Positions 54,368-63,350 are shown, numbered from the stretch's first letter. The stretch: 64,000 nt of DNA from Mycobacterium persicum (GCF_002086675.1 NZ_MVIF01000018.1:1-64000); one strand, 5' to 3'. Notes: generated by a model not told the origin, from the letters alone. Translations and numbers: made by a program.

Positions 54368-55098
54368 CAGGCGCCGGGACGACCGCCGGCATGTAGGCGA
54401 TGGACCAGCGCAATTTCCCGGTCCAGCCACATGCCTTTGCGGGACTCGGTGGTTGCCTCGGCGGCCGGCTCGCGCACTCCGCGCAGCCTCATGCAGTCGT
54501 GTCGTGCGGTAATGACGCTCATGGCCCCGGAGGGGTTGAGCTTGCGCATGATCCCGGCGGTCGCCTGGTGCCCGATGTTCTCCTGAACCTGCAGCCGCGC
54601 GGCGTAACCGTGGACCAGCCGAGCAAGCTTGGACAGGCCCACGATGCGCTGCCCGGGGTGGGGGCGGTAGGCGATGGTGGCAGTCCCCGAGAACGGCAAC
54701 AGATGGTGCGCGCAGGTGGAGGCGAACGAGATGCCGTGCAGGACGATCAGCCCGGGGTCGTCCGGAGCGGGAAAATCGGTGTCGAGGTGGTCCTCGGGGA
54801 CCTCGTTGTATCCCCACAGCATCTCCCGCCACGCGCGGGCGACACGCGCAGGTGTTTCGGCGGTGTGCTCGCCCTCGTCGACGCCGAGGGCGGACAGAAG
54901 CTGCCGTACGGCTCCCTCGACGGCCGCGTCGGCGTTGTTGTCCCACCACGGCGGCGAATCCGTCGTCTGGTAGTCGATGTCGGCGGGGTAGGCCGCAGCC
55001 CCGTGCGCCACCTCGTCGTTGGTCATCGCCCAGCCGCTCGAGCAGACCGGCGGCATCTGATAACGGGCCTGGCGTGGCGCCGACGGGATGGCCGTCAT
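54364..55098 (-). CDS. folE: GTP cyclohydrolase I-type enzyme
   Basis: A 244-residue protein of the FolE family. Zinc ligands are in [12 protein letters not shown] and [12 protein letters not shown]; substrate residues lie in [10 protein letters not shown]-like ([14 protein letters not shown]) and [13 protein letters not shown]. FolE opens GTP to dihydroneopterin triphosphate for folate. The long N-terminal extension and the location in a stress region suggest a paralogue, not the housekeeping gene. An internal ATG at 55026 may be the true start. It converges on the second stress protein. Confidence 0.87.
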   Translation of the reverse strand: MTAIPSAPRQARYQMPPVCSSGWAMTNDEVAHGAAAYPADIDYQTTDSPPWWDNNADAAVEGAVRQLLSALGVDEGEHTAETPARVARAWREMLWGYNEVPEDHLDTDFPAPDDPGLIVLHGISFASTCAHHLLPFSGTATIAYRPHPGQRIVGLSKLARLVHGYAARLQVQENIGHQATAGIMRKLNPSGAMSVITARHDCMRLRGVREPAAEATTESRKGMWLDREIALVHRLHAGGRPGAC

Positions 55099-55513
55099 GC
55101 AGCCCGCCCGATCGCGGGCTCAGCGCTGACTGCGATGCTGGTCATTCTCGATTCCCGTCCGGCGGCTGACCCGTGCCCAACCTTCACGGTGCGCCCTTGC
55201 TGCTCGCGGTGTGTGGCAGGAGCGGGTCCGACGCGGACACTGCTCCATCAGGTACCATGCCCTCGCCTTGCGGCGATGTCTGTCGGCTGACGGGTCACTG
55301 CGCGGATGAATCTCGTGTCCCCCGATCGAGGGAAACGTCACCGTTGCCCGGACTGCCCCGCGGCGCGGCGATGCGCAGTCAGCAGTAATCGGTCCAGCTC
55401 TGCGGACCGCGAAGCCAGTCGGGTCTAGGCATCGATGGTGCGAACATGCCGTCTGGTGGAGGCGCGGCGAGTCCGGGCGATGCCGGCCTCGGTCGCCGCG
55501 CCTCCATCCCCGA
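55099..55513. other. 415-base intergenic region between folE and hsp20
   Basis: No frame here has a recognisable motif or ribosome binding site, and no RNA gene or clear dyad was found. It should contain the folE promoter near its left edge. Confidence 0.45.
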
Positions 55514-55972
55514 TCAGGCTTCGATCACCTCGGGTTGCGCGCCAGCTTCGTCGATGGCCTTGTGGCCATTGCCGCGCGCAACCGAGATCTTGCGCGGCTT
55601 GGCCCGCTCGGCCACCGGGATCACCAGTCTCAGGACGCCTTCCTGGTAGCACGCCTCGATCCGGTCCGTGTCGAGGTTTTCACCGAGCACCAGCTGGCGG
55701 CTGAACACTCCGCGCGGGCGCTCGCTGGCCAGCATTTCCCGATTCGGATCGACGCTGGGCCGTTGTGCGCGCACGGTCACCACGTTGCGCTCGATATCGA
55801 TATCGAGGGAGTTGGCGTCGATGCCGGGAAGGTCGAACTCGACGACAAATTTTTCGCCGTCCCGCCACGCATCCATGGGCATCACCGCTGGCCGGGCGGC
55901 CGTGCCCAACACCTGCTGGGCGAAGCGGTCCAGATCACGGAACGGGTCGGTGCGCATCAGCATGGTGGTCAC
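55514..55972 (-). CDS. Hsp20/alpha-crystallin family small heat-shock protein
   Basis: A 152-residue small heat-shock protein: N-terminal [15 protein letters not shown], alpha-crystallin domain (about 35-130) with [26 protein letters not shown] and the [11 protein letters not shown] motif, and a short C-terminal tail. It holds unfolding proteins in a refoldable state. It resembles the M. leprae 18-kDa antigen type more than HspX. GTG 55972 and ATG 55963 are both possible starts. It is divergent from a MerR/HspR-like regulator across a 139-base AT-rich promoter region. Confidence 0.93.
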   Translation of the reverse strand: MTTMLMRTDPFRDLDRFAQQVLGTAARPAVMPMDAWRDGEKFVVEFDLPGIDANSLDIDIERNVVTVRAQRPSVDPNREMLASERPRGVFSRQLVLGENLDTDRIEACYQEGVLRLVIPVAERAKPRKISVARGNGHKAIDEAGAQPEVIEA

Positions 55973-56010
55973 CTCTCACTCCAATCTGCTGGGTTCAATG
56001 GGGCCTGCAT

Positions 56011-56032
56011 ATCTATGGCTATAGCCATAGAT
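56011..56032. promoter_or_regulatory. Perfect 22-bp palindrome in the hsp20/merR promoter
   Basis: ATCTATGGCTA followed by its exact reverse complement. It is AT-rich in a GC-rich genome and lies 38 bases upstream of hsp20 and 80 bases upstream of the regulator gene. It is probably the operator of the adjacent MerR-type protein. It is not the HAIR box (CTTGAGT-N7-ACTCAAG) bound by HspR. Confidence 0.75.
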
Positions 56033-56038
56033 TTTTTA

Positions 56039-56071
56039 TATCACTATCGACATTACAATGCAAGTGTGATA
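56039..56071. promoter_or_regulatory. Second inverted repeat in the hsp20/merR promoter
   Basis: TATCAC (56039-56044) and GTGATA (56066-56071) are perfect arms around a 21-base spacer. It may be a second regulator site or the promoter of the regulator gene. Confidence 0.45.
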
Positions 56072-56082
56072 GAGAGGTTTTC

Positions 56083-56119
56083 TATGCGAGTAGCAGTCGA
56101 TGAGCTGAGCTATGGCTGA
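56083..56119 (+). CDS. Possible 11-residue leader peptide before the regulator gene
   Basis: An ATG at 56083 preceded by GAGAGG opens the short frame MRVAVDELSYG and stops with TGA at 56117-56119, overlapping the ATG of the regulator (56112). The regulator has only a weak ribosome binding site of its own, so translation may be coupled. It may equally be chance. Confidence 0.35.
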
Positions 56120-56498
56120 CCGTCCCGGCGAAACCGGCGCGCCGGCGCCTGACCAGGGCGTGTACGGCATCTCGGTGGCAGCCGAGCTCTCCGGTATCGC
56201 GGTGCAGTCGCTACGGCTGTATGAACGCTATGGATTGTTGACCCCCGCTCGTAGTGACGGTGGGACACGGCGCTATAGCGCTGACGATTTGGCCCGGCTG
56301 CAGCGGATCAGCGCTCTGGTTGACGCCGGAATCAACCTGGCCGGAATTGCGCGCATCCTCAGTCTCGAAGACGACAATGCGGCACTGGCTGCTGCGAACG
56401 ACAACTTGCAGGCCACCAACCGCTCCCTGCGCAACGCCGCGAAAGGGACCGCAAGATCGACCCGAGCCACCCGAGTTGCCGCCGGCGGCGAAGCCTGA
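56112..56498 (+). CDS. MerR/HspR-like transcription regulator
   Basis: A 128-residue MerR-family protein: GISVAAELSGIAVQSLRLYERYGLLTPARSDGGTRRYS is the winged-helix part, followed by a long helix (LQRISALVDAGINLAGIARIL). There are no metal cysteines. HspR repressors have the same size and a similar non-cysteine tail. Divergent placement beside hsp20 makes it the probable hsp20 repressor. Confidence 0.87.
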   Translation: MADRPGETGAPAPDQGVYGISVAAELSGIAVQSLRLYERYGLLTPARSDGGTRRYSADDLARLQRISALVDAGINLAGIARILSLEDDNAALAAANDNLQATNRSLRNAAKGTARSTRATRVAAGGEA

Positions 56499-56631
56499 CG
56501 GCGGGGCTCGGCCCGGATTGCGTGCCGTCGAAGCGGGTACCCCGAGGTGGGACACGCGTCGACGAAGGAGTACCGGTGGCAGAAGGTACCGAGGTCGGCG
56601 CTGACGCAATCGGCCGGAGCGGGTTTCGGCC

Positions 56632-57300
56632 ATGACTGCAGCACCTGCCGCTGGGGCGGGGCGCTACCTCCCCGACGAACGTGAATTGCCCCTGTTGGAG
56701 GATGCGGCGAGCAATTGTCGGGGTTGCGCGCTGTACGCCGACGCCACCCGGACCGTCTTCGGCCACGGCACGTCTGACGCGCCGCTCATGTTGGTCGGGG
56801 AACAGCCGGGCGATCGCGAGGACCACGAAGGGCTTCCGTTCGTCGGCCCGGCCGGCCGACTGCTGCAGCGGGCTCTCGACGACGCCGGCATCGACCCACG
56901 ATTGACCTATCAGACCAATGCCGTCAAGCACTTCAAGTTCCGCAGGCAGGGCAAGCGGCGCATACATCAGAAACCCTCCCGAACCGAAGTCGTAGCCTGC
57001 AGGCCCTGGCTGATCGCCGAAATCGAGGCAGTACGGCCACGATTGATCGTGTGTCTGGGTGCGACGGCCGCACAATCCTTGCTGGGCAGCGCGTTTCGCG
57101 TGACCGCACATCGTGGTGAACGGTTACGGCTGCCCGCGACCTTGCAGGTCGCGATCGACCCCGAACCACGGGTGACCGCAACGGTTCACCCGTCGGCGGT
57201 GCTGCGGGATCGCAGTGACCGCCACGGCGAGTCCTACGCACTGTTTGTCGAGGACCTCAAGAGTGCCCGGGCCGGCATCGACCTGGTCATCGGGCGCTGA
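56632..57300 (+). CDS. udgX: Uracil-DNA glycosylase UdgX
   Basis: A 222-residue iron-sulfur uracil-DNA glycosylase of the UdgX class. Four cysteines (Cys29, Cys32, Cys123, Cys141) should bind a 4Fe-4S cluster. Motif A reads GEQPGDREDHEG, motif B HPSAVLR. The diagnostic loop KRRIHQKPS is present; in M. smegmatis UdgX the His in KRRIH becomes covalently joined to the abasic sugar after uracil removal (His112 here). The gene is absent from M. tuberculosis. Its place in a stress region suggests a role in damage tolerance. Confidence 0.93.
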   Translation: MTAAPAAGAGRYLPDERELPLLEDAASNCRGCALYADATRTVFGHGTSDAPLMLVGEQPGDREDHEGLPFVGPAGRLLQRALDDAGIDPRLTYQTNAVKHFKFRRQGKRRIHQKPSRTEVVACRPWLIAEIEAVRPRLIVCLGATAAQSLLGSAFRVTAHRGERLRLPATLQVAIDPEPRVTATVHPSAVLRDRSDRHGESYALFVEDLKSARAGIDLVIGR

Positions 57301-57467
57301 CCGGGCCGTCAACCGCCGAGGTGCCGACGAAGCCGGGGCGCCGCCGCGGGTCGCATGCGCCGGGCCTCATGTTTCGACTCAACCCGCGCGGGTAGTCGGG
57401 TAAGAAGCGATCGTGGGCGCCGCGGCTCGCCGCCAGTTTGCGCGGAACCCCAGGAAGGGAGGTGCTG

Positions 57468-57851
57468 ATGAGGCTGCAGAACCATGAACACCACGAGCTC
57501 ATCACCGACGCGGACATCCCACCGCAGACTGGTGAGCACAATCGTGGGCGTCGCATCCTGGTGAACTGGGTGCTGGCGTTGCTGACGGTGCCCGTGGCAG
57601 CACTCGTCATGGTATTCGCCATCGGCGCGGCGATGAGCATGGCTGCATGCAGCGGCGCTCAGTGCCCCGACCTGGGCCCGAACGGTCTGATGTATGGCGT
57701 GTTGCTGTATGGGGCTCCGGTAGTGGCGGTGTCAACGCTCGTCGCCTCCTTCTTCACGGCCTCCCGGCGGCGCGGCTTTGTCGTTCCGTTGTGTGCGTTG
57801 GCCCTGCTGGTCGTCGATATCGCAGCGACGGCCATTCTGTTCAGGAGCTAA
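57468..57851 (+). CDS. Small membrane protein, function unknown
   Basis: A 127-residue protein with three predicted transmembrane helices (around VLALLTVPVAALVMVFAIGA, LMYGVLLYGAPVVAVSTLVA and FVVPLCALALLVVDIAATAI) and a histidine-rich cytosolic start (HEHHELITDAD). GGAAGGGAGG lies six bases before the ATG at 57468. Two cysteines (AACSGAQCPD) sit in the first outer loop. I do not recognise a family. Confidence 0.7.
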   Translation: MRLQNHEHHELITDADIPPQTGEHNRGRRILVNWVLALLTVPVAALVMVFAIGAAMSMAACSGAQCPDLGPNGLMYGVLLYGAPVVAVSTLVASFFTASRRRGFVVPLCALALLVVDIAATAILFRS

Positions 57852-57887
57852 CCGGTCAGTGCCTTATCAGACAGCGAAATCCTCACG

Positions 57888-58583
57888 GTGACTACCGATC
57901 CCGCGCCTCGGCCGGCGGTCCTGTTCGACGTCGACGGCACCCTGGTGGACTCCAACTACCTGCATATCGACGCCTGGCTCCGGGCATTCGCAACGGCGGG
58001 GATCGACGTCGAGACATGGCGCATCCACCGGTCCATCGGGATGGACGGTTCGACTCTGGTGAAGTCGCTGTCTGGTAATGCGTCCGAGGACACTCAGAAA
58101 TACTTGAAGGACTTACATTCTCGGTATTACCAGCAAGCGTCCCACCTGTTGCGACCGCTGCCGGGCGCACGCGCCTTGCTGCAACGCGTGGCCGGGCTCG
58201 GCCTCAAGGTGGTACTTGCCACGTCGGCCCCGGAAGACGAATTGGCCCTGTTGCGTGGGGTACTCGACAGCGATGACGTCGTTGCCGAGGTCACGTCGGC
58301 CGGCGACGTGGACACCGCAAAACCCAAACCCGACATTATCCACGTGGCGCTTCACCGAGCGGGCGTCGGCAGCACCCGCGCGGTTTTCGTCGGCGACTCG
58401 GTGTGGGATGCCGAAGCGTGTGCCCGTGCAGAAGTAGCGAGTATCGGGCTGCTCAGTGGCGGCGTCTCCGGAAGCGAACTCGAAAGCGCAGGGGCTGCAA
58501 TGGTGTTCGCGAACGCCGCAGACTTGCTGGACCGTCTCGAGGAGACACCGATCGCCCGGTTGGCCCGACTTGTCGCCTGCTGA
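57888..58583 (+). CDS. HAD superfamily phosphatase
   Basis: A 231-residue HAD hydrolase of the phosphoglycolate phosphatase/beta-phosphoglucomutase type. Motif I is FDVDGTLVDS, motif II VLATSAP, motif III the lysine in TAKPKPD and motif IV VFVGDSVWDAEA. A helical cap lies between residues 20 and 95. It probably dephosphorylates a small sugar phosphate. The GTG start at 57888 is 36 bases after the small membrane protein. Confidence 0.88.
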   Translation: MTTDPAPRPAVLFDVDGTLVDSNYLHIDAWLRAFATAGIDVETWRIHRSIGMDGSTLVKSLSGNASEDTQKYLKDLHSRYYQQASHLLRPLPGARALLQRVAGLGLKVVLATSAPEDELALLRGVLDSDDVVAEVTSAGDVDTAKPKPDIIHVALHRAGVGSTRAVFVGDSVWDAEACARAEVASIGLLSGGVSGSELESAGAAMVFANAADLLDRLEETPIARLARLVAC

Positions 58584-58616
58584 CTGTCGGCGGTCTTCGC
58601 AGGTTCCCAGTAAGCG

Positions 58617-58650
58617 AATGGGCCCGGTCCGAAGTCGGACCGGGCCCATT
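58617..58650. terminator. Strong bidirectional hairpin terminator
   Basis: AATGGGCCCGGTCCGA and its exact reverse complement are separated by two bases, giving a 14-16 bp GC-rich stem flanked by short A and T runs. It lies between the converging ends of the HAD gene and the CsbD-like gene and could stop transcription from both sides. Confidence 0.85.
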
Positions 58651-58660
58651 TGCTTTCAAG

Positions 58661-58894
58661 CTACTGATTGGCTTCTTGACGTTGTTCGGACGCCTCGGCG
58701 CTGCCGCGGGCGGCTTCAGCCTCGGCTTCCTTCTTGGCCGCGTCCCGCTGGGCGTCGGCCTTGTCCTGCTGAGCCTGTCCCTCGCGCTTCATGTCGTCGC
58801 GGCCGGTAACAGCTCCAAAGACCTCCTTGGCCTTGCCTTTAGCACCCTCGACGACGCCCTCGACGCCCTCTTGGGGGCCACTTTTCTCCGCCAT
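58661..58894 (-). CDS. CsbD-like stress protein
   Basis: A 77-residue, highly charged helical protein: EGVEGVVEGAKGKAKEVFGAVTGRDDMKREGQAQQDKADAQ is the CsbD-family core, followed by an Ala/Glu-rich tail. CsbD proteins are general stress proteins of unknown mechanism. AGGGAG a few bases before the ATG at 58894 sets this start. Confidence 0.85.
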   Translation of the reverse strand: MAEKSGPQEGVEGVVEGAKGKAKEVFGAVTGRDDMKREGQAQQDKADAQRDAAKKEAEAEAARGSAEASEQRQEANQ

Positions 58895-59209
58895 GAATTC
58901 CTCCCTATCGGTTACTACTCGCATGGCGACCTCGCGCTCGCTCGATTGCGCTCAGCCAGCAGGGCGGGAACTTGAACGCCAGTAGTGCGCGTCAAATCCA
59001 AAACATCCCTGCACTGCAAGGGTTTCCGAATGGTCGCGGTGTCAAACATGTGGTTTGGGTCACCGGCGTCTTATGTTCCCTGGGAACCGGCCGTGTGATG
59101 CGATACCAGCTTCGGCCATGTCGCACAGTACCGAGACCGACCGGGCCGAAATCTCGGCCCGATAACAGACCGGGGTTGTGGTGACAGTGCCGGCGAGCGA
59201 CTGGCGTGC
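58895..59209. other. 315-base region between the CsbD-like and poxB genes
   Basis: No gene seen. It contains the palindrome GTTCCC-T-GGGAAC (59075-59087) and a hairpin after poxB (59142-59161). The CsbD-like promoter should lie near its left end. Confidence 0.5.
59142..59161 (-). terminator. Probable poxB terminator hairpin
   Basis: CGGGCCGA-AATC-TCGGCCCG forms a perfect eight-base-pair stem with a four-base loop about 50 bases past the poxB stop. There is no U-tract, as is common for mycobacterial terminators. Confidence 0.6.
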
Positions 59210-61012
59210 TTATCGGCTGCTGGTTTCCCGGTGTGGCAAGAACTCCTGCGCCTTGATCTTGATGCCTTCCTTGATGATGCCGAACGCATTTTCGTCACCG
59301 TGCAGCACTGCGCTGGCCGCGCTCTTCATCTGGTCGAACGTGGCGTGCGGCGGAACCGGCGGGATATCCGGGTCGCAGTGCACGTCCAGCACCGTCGGCC
59401 GATCGGCCAGCAGCGCCTGATCCCAGGCCGTCGCAATCTGATCGGGGTCGGTCAGCGTCGCCGAACCCAAGCCCAGGCTGGCGGCAAACCCGGCATAGTC
59501 GACATCGGGAAGAGTTTGCGACTCAGCGAATTTCGGAGCTCCGGCCATGGCGCGCATTTCCCAGGTCACCTGGTTCAAGTCGTTGTTGTGCAGCACCGCC
59601 ACGACTAGCCGCGGGTCCGCCCACTGCTTCCAATAGTGCGCGATCGTGATCAACTCGGCCATGCCGTTCATCTGCATCGCGCCGTCACCGGCGAAGACAA
59701 TCACCGGACGGTCCGGATGGGCGAACTTCCCGCCGATACCGTAGGGAACTCCGGGCCCCATGGTGGCGAGATTGCCCGACAGCGAGCCGCGGATGCCGTC
59801 GCGGAATTTCAGTTGGCGGGCATACCAATTCGCCGACGATCCCGAATCGGCAGTGATGATCGCATTGTCGGGCAGTTTGGGTGACAGGTCGGCGAACAGT
59901 CGCATGGGGTTGATCGGCTTGGCCGCCACCTCGGCCTCCATGTCCATGGTCTCCCACCAGCGTGCCACGTTTCTTTCGATCGTCGCGCGCCAGGATCGGT
60001 CGGACTTGGGTTGCAGCAGTGGCAATAACGCGCGCACCGTGGCGGCGGCATCACCGACCAGGTTCACCTCGTTCGGGTATCGCATTCCGATCAGCGTGGG
60101 GTCGATATCGATTTGCACGCCGCGAGCCCCACCGAACGGCGGCAGGAACTGCGTGTACGGGAAGTTCGACCCGATGGTCAGCAAGGTGTCGCAGTCGCGC
60201 ATCATCTCGTAGCTTGGCCGCGTACCCAACAAACCGATGGCACCGGTCACGAAGGGCAATTCGTCGGATAGCACATCTTTGCCCAGCAGCGCCTTGGCGA
60301 CTCCGGCGCCGAGAACGTCGGCGAGCTCGACGATCTCCCGGGCGGCGTTGCGGGCCCCGCATCCGATCAGCATCGCGACCCGTTTACCGGCGTTGAGCAC
60401 GTCCGCGGCCCGTTGCAGGCCGTCGAGTGCCGGCTCCACTCCTGGCCGCTGAAACCCGAGGCTGGACGGAACCATCTTGAATTCGTGTGCGGGCGGGGAG
60501 TACTCGAGCTCTTGCACGTCGGACGGGATGATCAGCGCAGTCGGCCCTCGCCTGGTCAACGCGGTGCGGATGGCCCGGTCCAAGACATTGGGCAGCTGTT
60601 CGGGCACGGTTACCATCTGGACGTAGTCGCTGGCAACGTCCTTATACAGGCTCAACAGGTCAACTTCCTGCTGGTAGGAGCCCCCCATTGCGCTGCGGTT
60701 GGTTTGTCCGACGATCGCCACCACCGGCACCCGGTCGAGTTTGGCGTCGTAAAGACCGTTGAGCAGATGGATCGCGCCCGGGCCCGAGGTTGCCGCGCAG
60801 ACCCCAAGCCGGTTGCTGAACTTTGCGTAGCCCACGGCCTCGAAGGCGGCCATCTCCTCGTGTCGCGCCTGGACGAACATCGGTTTGTTGTCTGCCCGGC
60901 CCCACGCTGCCAGGAGCCCGTTGATTCCGTCGCCGGGATAAGCGAACACATGTTCCACGCCCCAGTCGCGGAGTCGCCCCAGCAGAAAATCACTCACCTC
61001 GGTCGCCGCCAT
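59210..61012 (-). CDS. poxB: ThDP-dependent pyruvate oxidase/dehydrogenase-type enzyme
   Basis: A 600-residue thiamine diphosphate enzyme of the PoxB/acetolactate synthase superfamily. The catalytic glutamate is in ARHEEMAAFEAVGYAKF, the central domain carries nucleotide-binding features (IGCGARNAAREI), and the ThDP-Mg motif starts GDGAMQMNG and ends HNNDLNQVTWEMR. In this family PoxB converts pyruvate to acetate and carbon dioxide and passes electrons to quinone; a terminal membrane-binding helix is not obvious. AGAGGTG lies before the ATG. It is divergent from a TetR gene that probably controls it. Confidence 0.88.
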   Translation of the reverse strand: MAATEVSDFLLGRLRDWGVEHVFAYPGDGINGLLAAWGRADNKPMFVQARHEEMAAFEAVGYAKFSNRLGVCAATSGPGAIHLLNGLYDAKLDRVPVVAIVGQTNRSAMGGSYQQEVDLLSLYKDVASDYVQMVTVPEQLPNVLDRAIRTALTRRGPTALIIPSDVQELEYSPPAHEFKMVPSSLGFQRPGVEPALDGLQRAADVLNAGKRVAMLIGCGARNAAREIVELADVLGAGVAKALLGKDVLSDELPFVTGAIGLLGTRPSYEMMRDCDTLLTIGSNFPYTQFLPPFGGARGVQIDIDPTLIGMRYPNEVNLVGDAAATVRALLPLLQPKSDRSWRATIERNVARWWETMDMEAEVAAKPINPMRLFADLSPKLPDNAIITADSGSSANWYARQLKFRDGIRGSLSGNLATMGPGVPYGIGGKFAHPDRPVIVFAGDGAMQMNGMAELITIAHYWKQWADPRLVVAVLHNNDLNQVTWEMRAMAGAPKFAESQTLPDVDYAGFAASLGLGSATLTDPDQIATAWDQALLADRPTVLDVHCDPDIPPVPPHATFDQMKSAASAVLHGDENAFGIIKEGIKIKAQEFLPHRETSSR

Positions 61013-61080
61013 TGCACACCTCTCTTTGTTGCCCTCCGTTGCCAGCCTTATCGGACAGGGGTTACCCGTTCATCGGCCTG

Positions 61081-61095
61081 ATTAGACGCCCTAAT
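61081..61095. promoter_or_regulatory. Candidate operator between poxB and tetR
   Basis: ATTAG-ACGCC-CTAAT is a perfect dyad 69 bases upstream of poxB, in the divergent region shared with the TetR gene. The assignment is by position only. Confidence 0.45.
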
Positions 61096-61284
61096 GGGCG
61101 GGTGACGGTCCGCGCGGGATCGCGCACATAGTCGACGATCATCTCGGAACCGGGCCGCGCGGGTTTCCCGGCGGCGGCAAATCAATCCGTGGTGAGGTCG
61201 CTGGTTGAAGCGGGGCGGATCAGGAGGTCCGCTCTAGGCGCATTTCTGACGATATCCTCATAACCGAGTCATACTGCCATAGTG

Positions 61285-61953
61285 ATGACTTCTAGTGACG
61301 GGGGCGCCGAGCCGCCGAACCGTTTGGAGCGACGCAAGCAGCGCACCAGGACAGCGCTGGTCAAGGCTGCGCAGCGGTTGATCGCCGAGGGAAAGTTCAA
61401 CGCGCCGGTGCTCGAGATCACCCAGGCTGCCGACGTCGGCATGGGCTCGTTCTACAACCACTTTGACAGTAAGGAGCAGCTGTTCGCCGCTGCGGTAGCC
61501 GACGTGCTTGACACCCATGGGGCGTTGCTGGACCGGCTCACCGCATCGATCGACGATCCTGCCGAAACGTTTGCCGTCAGTTTCCGGCTGACCGGCAGGC
61601 TGTTTCGTCGGCGAGGACTGGAGACGGACATTCTGTTGGCCACCGGAACCAACCTGCTGTCATCCGATCACGGGCTGGCTCCTCGTGCCCTGCGTGACAT
61701 CAAGGCAGCCGCCGACGCCGGACGGTTTCGGGTGGGGGACCCCGACCTGGCGTTAGCGACGGCCGGGGGTGCGTTGCTGGGGCTAGGCGCCCTATTGCGT
61801 GCGGATCCGCGTCGTGACGATGCGTTAGCCGCTGACATGGTCACCGAGAGGTTGTTGCGTCTGTTCGGCCTCGATGCTCAGGAGGCGCGCACCATTTGCC
61901 AGCGCCCGCTTCCTGCCCTCGATGGCCGGGGCCAATCGGGTTCGGTTGCGTGA
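61285..61953 (+). CDS. TetR family regulator
   Basis: A 222-residue TetR regulator: ITQAADVGMGSFYNHFDSKEQLFAAAV is the helix-turn-helix end, and the C-terminal part is all-helical. ATG at 61285 is taken; a GTG one codon upstream is also open. It faces poxB across about 270 bases and is its likely repressor. The ligand is unknown. Confidence 0.87.
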   Translation: MTSSDGGAEPPNRLERRKQRTRTALVKAAQRLIAEGKFNAPVLEITQAADVGMGSFYNHFDSKEQLFAAAVADVLDTHGALLDRLTASIDDPAETFAVSFRLTGRLFRRRGLETDILLATGTNLLSSDHGLAPRALRDIKAAADAGRFRVGDPDLALATAGGALLGLGALLRADPRRDDALAADMVTERLLRLFGLDAQEARTICQRPLPALDGRGQSGSVA

Positions 61954-62010
61954 CGCTCTGGTATTGGTTTTGGTGCCGGAACGGGGTGGGTAACCGATGC
62001 CGTCGCCGCG

Positions 62011-62256
62011 TCAGCGATGACCAACCGCCGTGTTTTGCGGGCGGTTTCGCGTGTCAGTGGACCACAAAGTGGTGCATCCGGGACACTGCAGGTGCAGTTC
62101 GGTCGCCCGGTTGCTGAGCAGATATTGCCAATGGGTTCCGCAGTTGCGGCTGCTGCGGCATTCCGAACACGCGTTGCGGCCCCAGTTGCAATTCGGGCAG
62201 GGTAGCCAGGCGCGCCGGCAAGCGTCAGCGTGTGGATCGATGGGCAACATGGGCAT
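62011..62256 (-). CDS. Small cysteine-rich zinc-ribbon protein
   Basis: An 81-residue protein with seven cysteines and several histidines: DACRRAWLPCPNCNWGRNACSECRSSRNCGTH and, later, LQCPGCTTLW. Three CxxC-type knuckles suggest one or two bound zinc ions. No other domain. The ATG at 62256 is preferred to a longer start because AAAGG lies just before it. Function unknown; the upstream DNA carries a near-dyad around CTTTCC. Confidence 0.62.
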   Translation of the reverse strand: MPMLPIDPHADACRRAWLPCPNCNWGRNACSECRSSRNCGTHWQYLLSNRATELHLQCPGCTTLWSTDTRNRPQNTAVGHR

Positions 62257-62438
62257 GGTCAGCCTTTCTCTGTCGGCACTAGTTAGGATAGGCTTTCCAT
62301 ACCTATATTCGTCAAACCGAGAGAGTTCCGGCAGGTACATCCGGGCCGAACTTGCGAGCGGGTCTAGGGCGGCGCTGATCTACACGTGATGAACAGACCC
62401 GGGATTCCGTGGCCCGCGGCGACTAGATCAGCGCGGTC

Positions 62439-63350
62439 CTAGCGTCTTTTGGCGACCGTTTTGCGTGCGACTATGACCGGCACATGGCTCAGTAGCACCA
62501 CGGCGGCGCTGACCGAACCGAACAACATCCCCGCGAATCCGCCGCTTCCGCGACTGCCGACCACCACGAGTTGCGCCGACTTGGACGTTCCCACAAGTTC
62601 AGGCGCCGCATCGTTGCGCGCGATCATTCGACGGACAACGACATCGGGGTATTGTTCGCCCCACCCGGCCAGGCGTTCGGCGACGATCTTGTCCTCATGT
62701 GTCCGCAGTTCCGGCCAGCCGGGACCCGGCAAACTGACGATGGGATCCAACACGCCAGGTGCTTTCCATGCGTGCACGGCCACCAGGTCCACCTTGCGCC
62801 GAGAGGCGGCGTCGAACGCGATGGCAATCGCCACTTCCGACTCCGGTGACCCGTCGATGCCTACCAGCACCGGGGCTCGCTCGGAATCGGCCGCCATTGG
62901 GACATCGTCGTGGATGACCGCCACCGGGCACCGCGCGTTATGGATGAGCCCCGAACTCACCGAACCCAAGTGTCGGCCTCGCAACGAGCCAACGCCGCGG
63001 CAACCGGCCACCACCAAGTGGGCGTCTTCGGAAAGCTTGGTCAGCGTTGAAACCGTGGTCCCGCTGGGCATTTCGCGGTAGACCTGGGTTGGCCCGCGTT
63101 CGCAGCTTTTCTCGGCGATCTTGAGCGCCTCGTCGAGCAGTTGCTCTCCGGCGTCGATTCGGCTGCGGGTCCGCCCTGGGGTTACCGACGAGACCAGCCG
63201 CGTTCCCGCCGCGGCCGGGAGAACATGAGCCAGGGTCAGCGGAACATTGCGCAACTCGGCGTCGCGGGCGGCCCATCGGACCGCCGCGTGAGAGCCCGGC
63301 GAGCCGTCGACGCCGACGACGATTCCCCGATGGCTGTCGATCTTGGACAT
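62439..63350 (-). CDS. Tandem universal stress protein 3
   Basis: A 303-residue tandem Usp protein. The domains start VVVGVDGSPGS and LVGIDGSPES; ATP loops read VVAGCRGVGSLRGRHLGSVSSGL and VVGSRGSGGFAGMLFGSVSAAVV. GAGGAA six bases before the ATG at 63350 favours it over an ATG four codons upstream. A DosR-like box lies 55 bases upstream. Confidence 0.92.
   Translation of the reverse strand: MSKIDSHRGIVVGVDGSPGSHAAVRWAARDAELRNVPLTLAHVLPAAAGTRLVSSVTPGRTRSRIDAGEQLLDEALKIAEKSCERGPTQVYREMPSGTTVSTLTKLSEDAHLVVAGCRGVGSLRGRHLGSVSSGLIHNARCPVAVIHDDVPMAADSERAPVLVGIDGSPESEVAIAIAFDAASRRKVDLVAVHAWKAPGVLDPIVSLPGPGWPELRTHEDKIVAERLAGWGEQYPDVVVRRMIARNDAAPELVGTSKSAQLVVVGSRGSGGFAGMLFGSVSAAVVLLSHVPVIVARKTVAKRR

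Noticed and set aside
55173-55388. 71-residue frame between folE and hsp20
   Set aside because: No recognisable domain, no start signal and composition of noncoding DNA.
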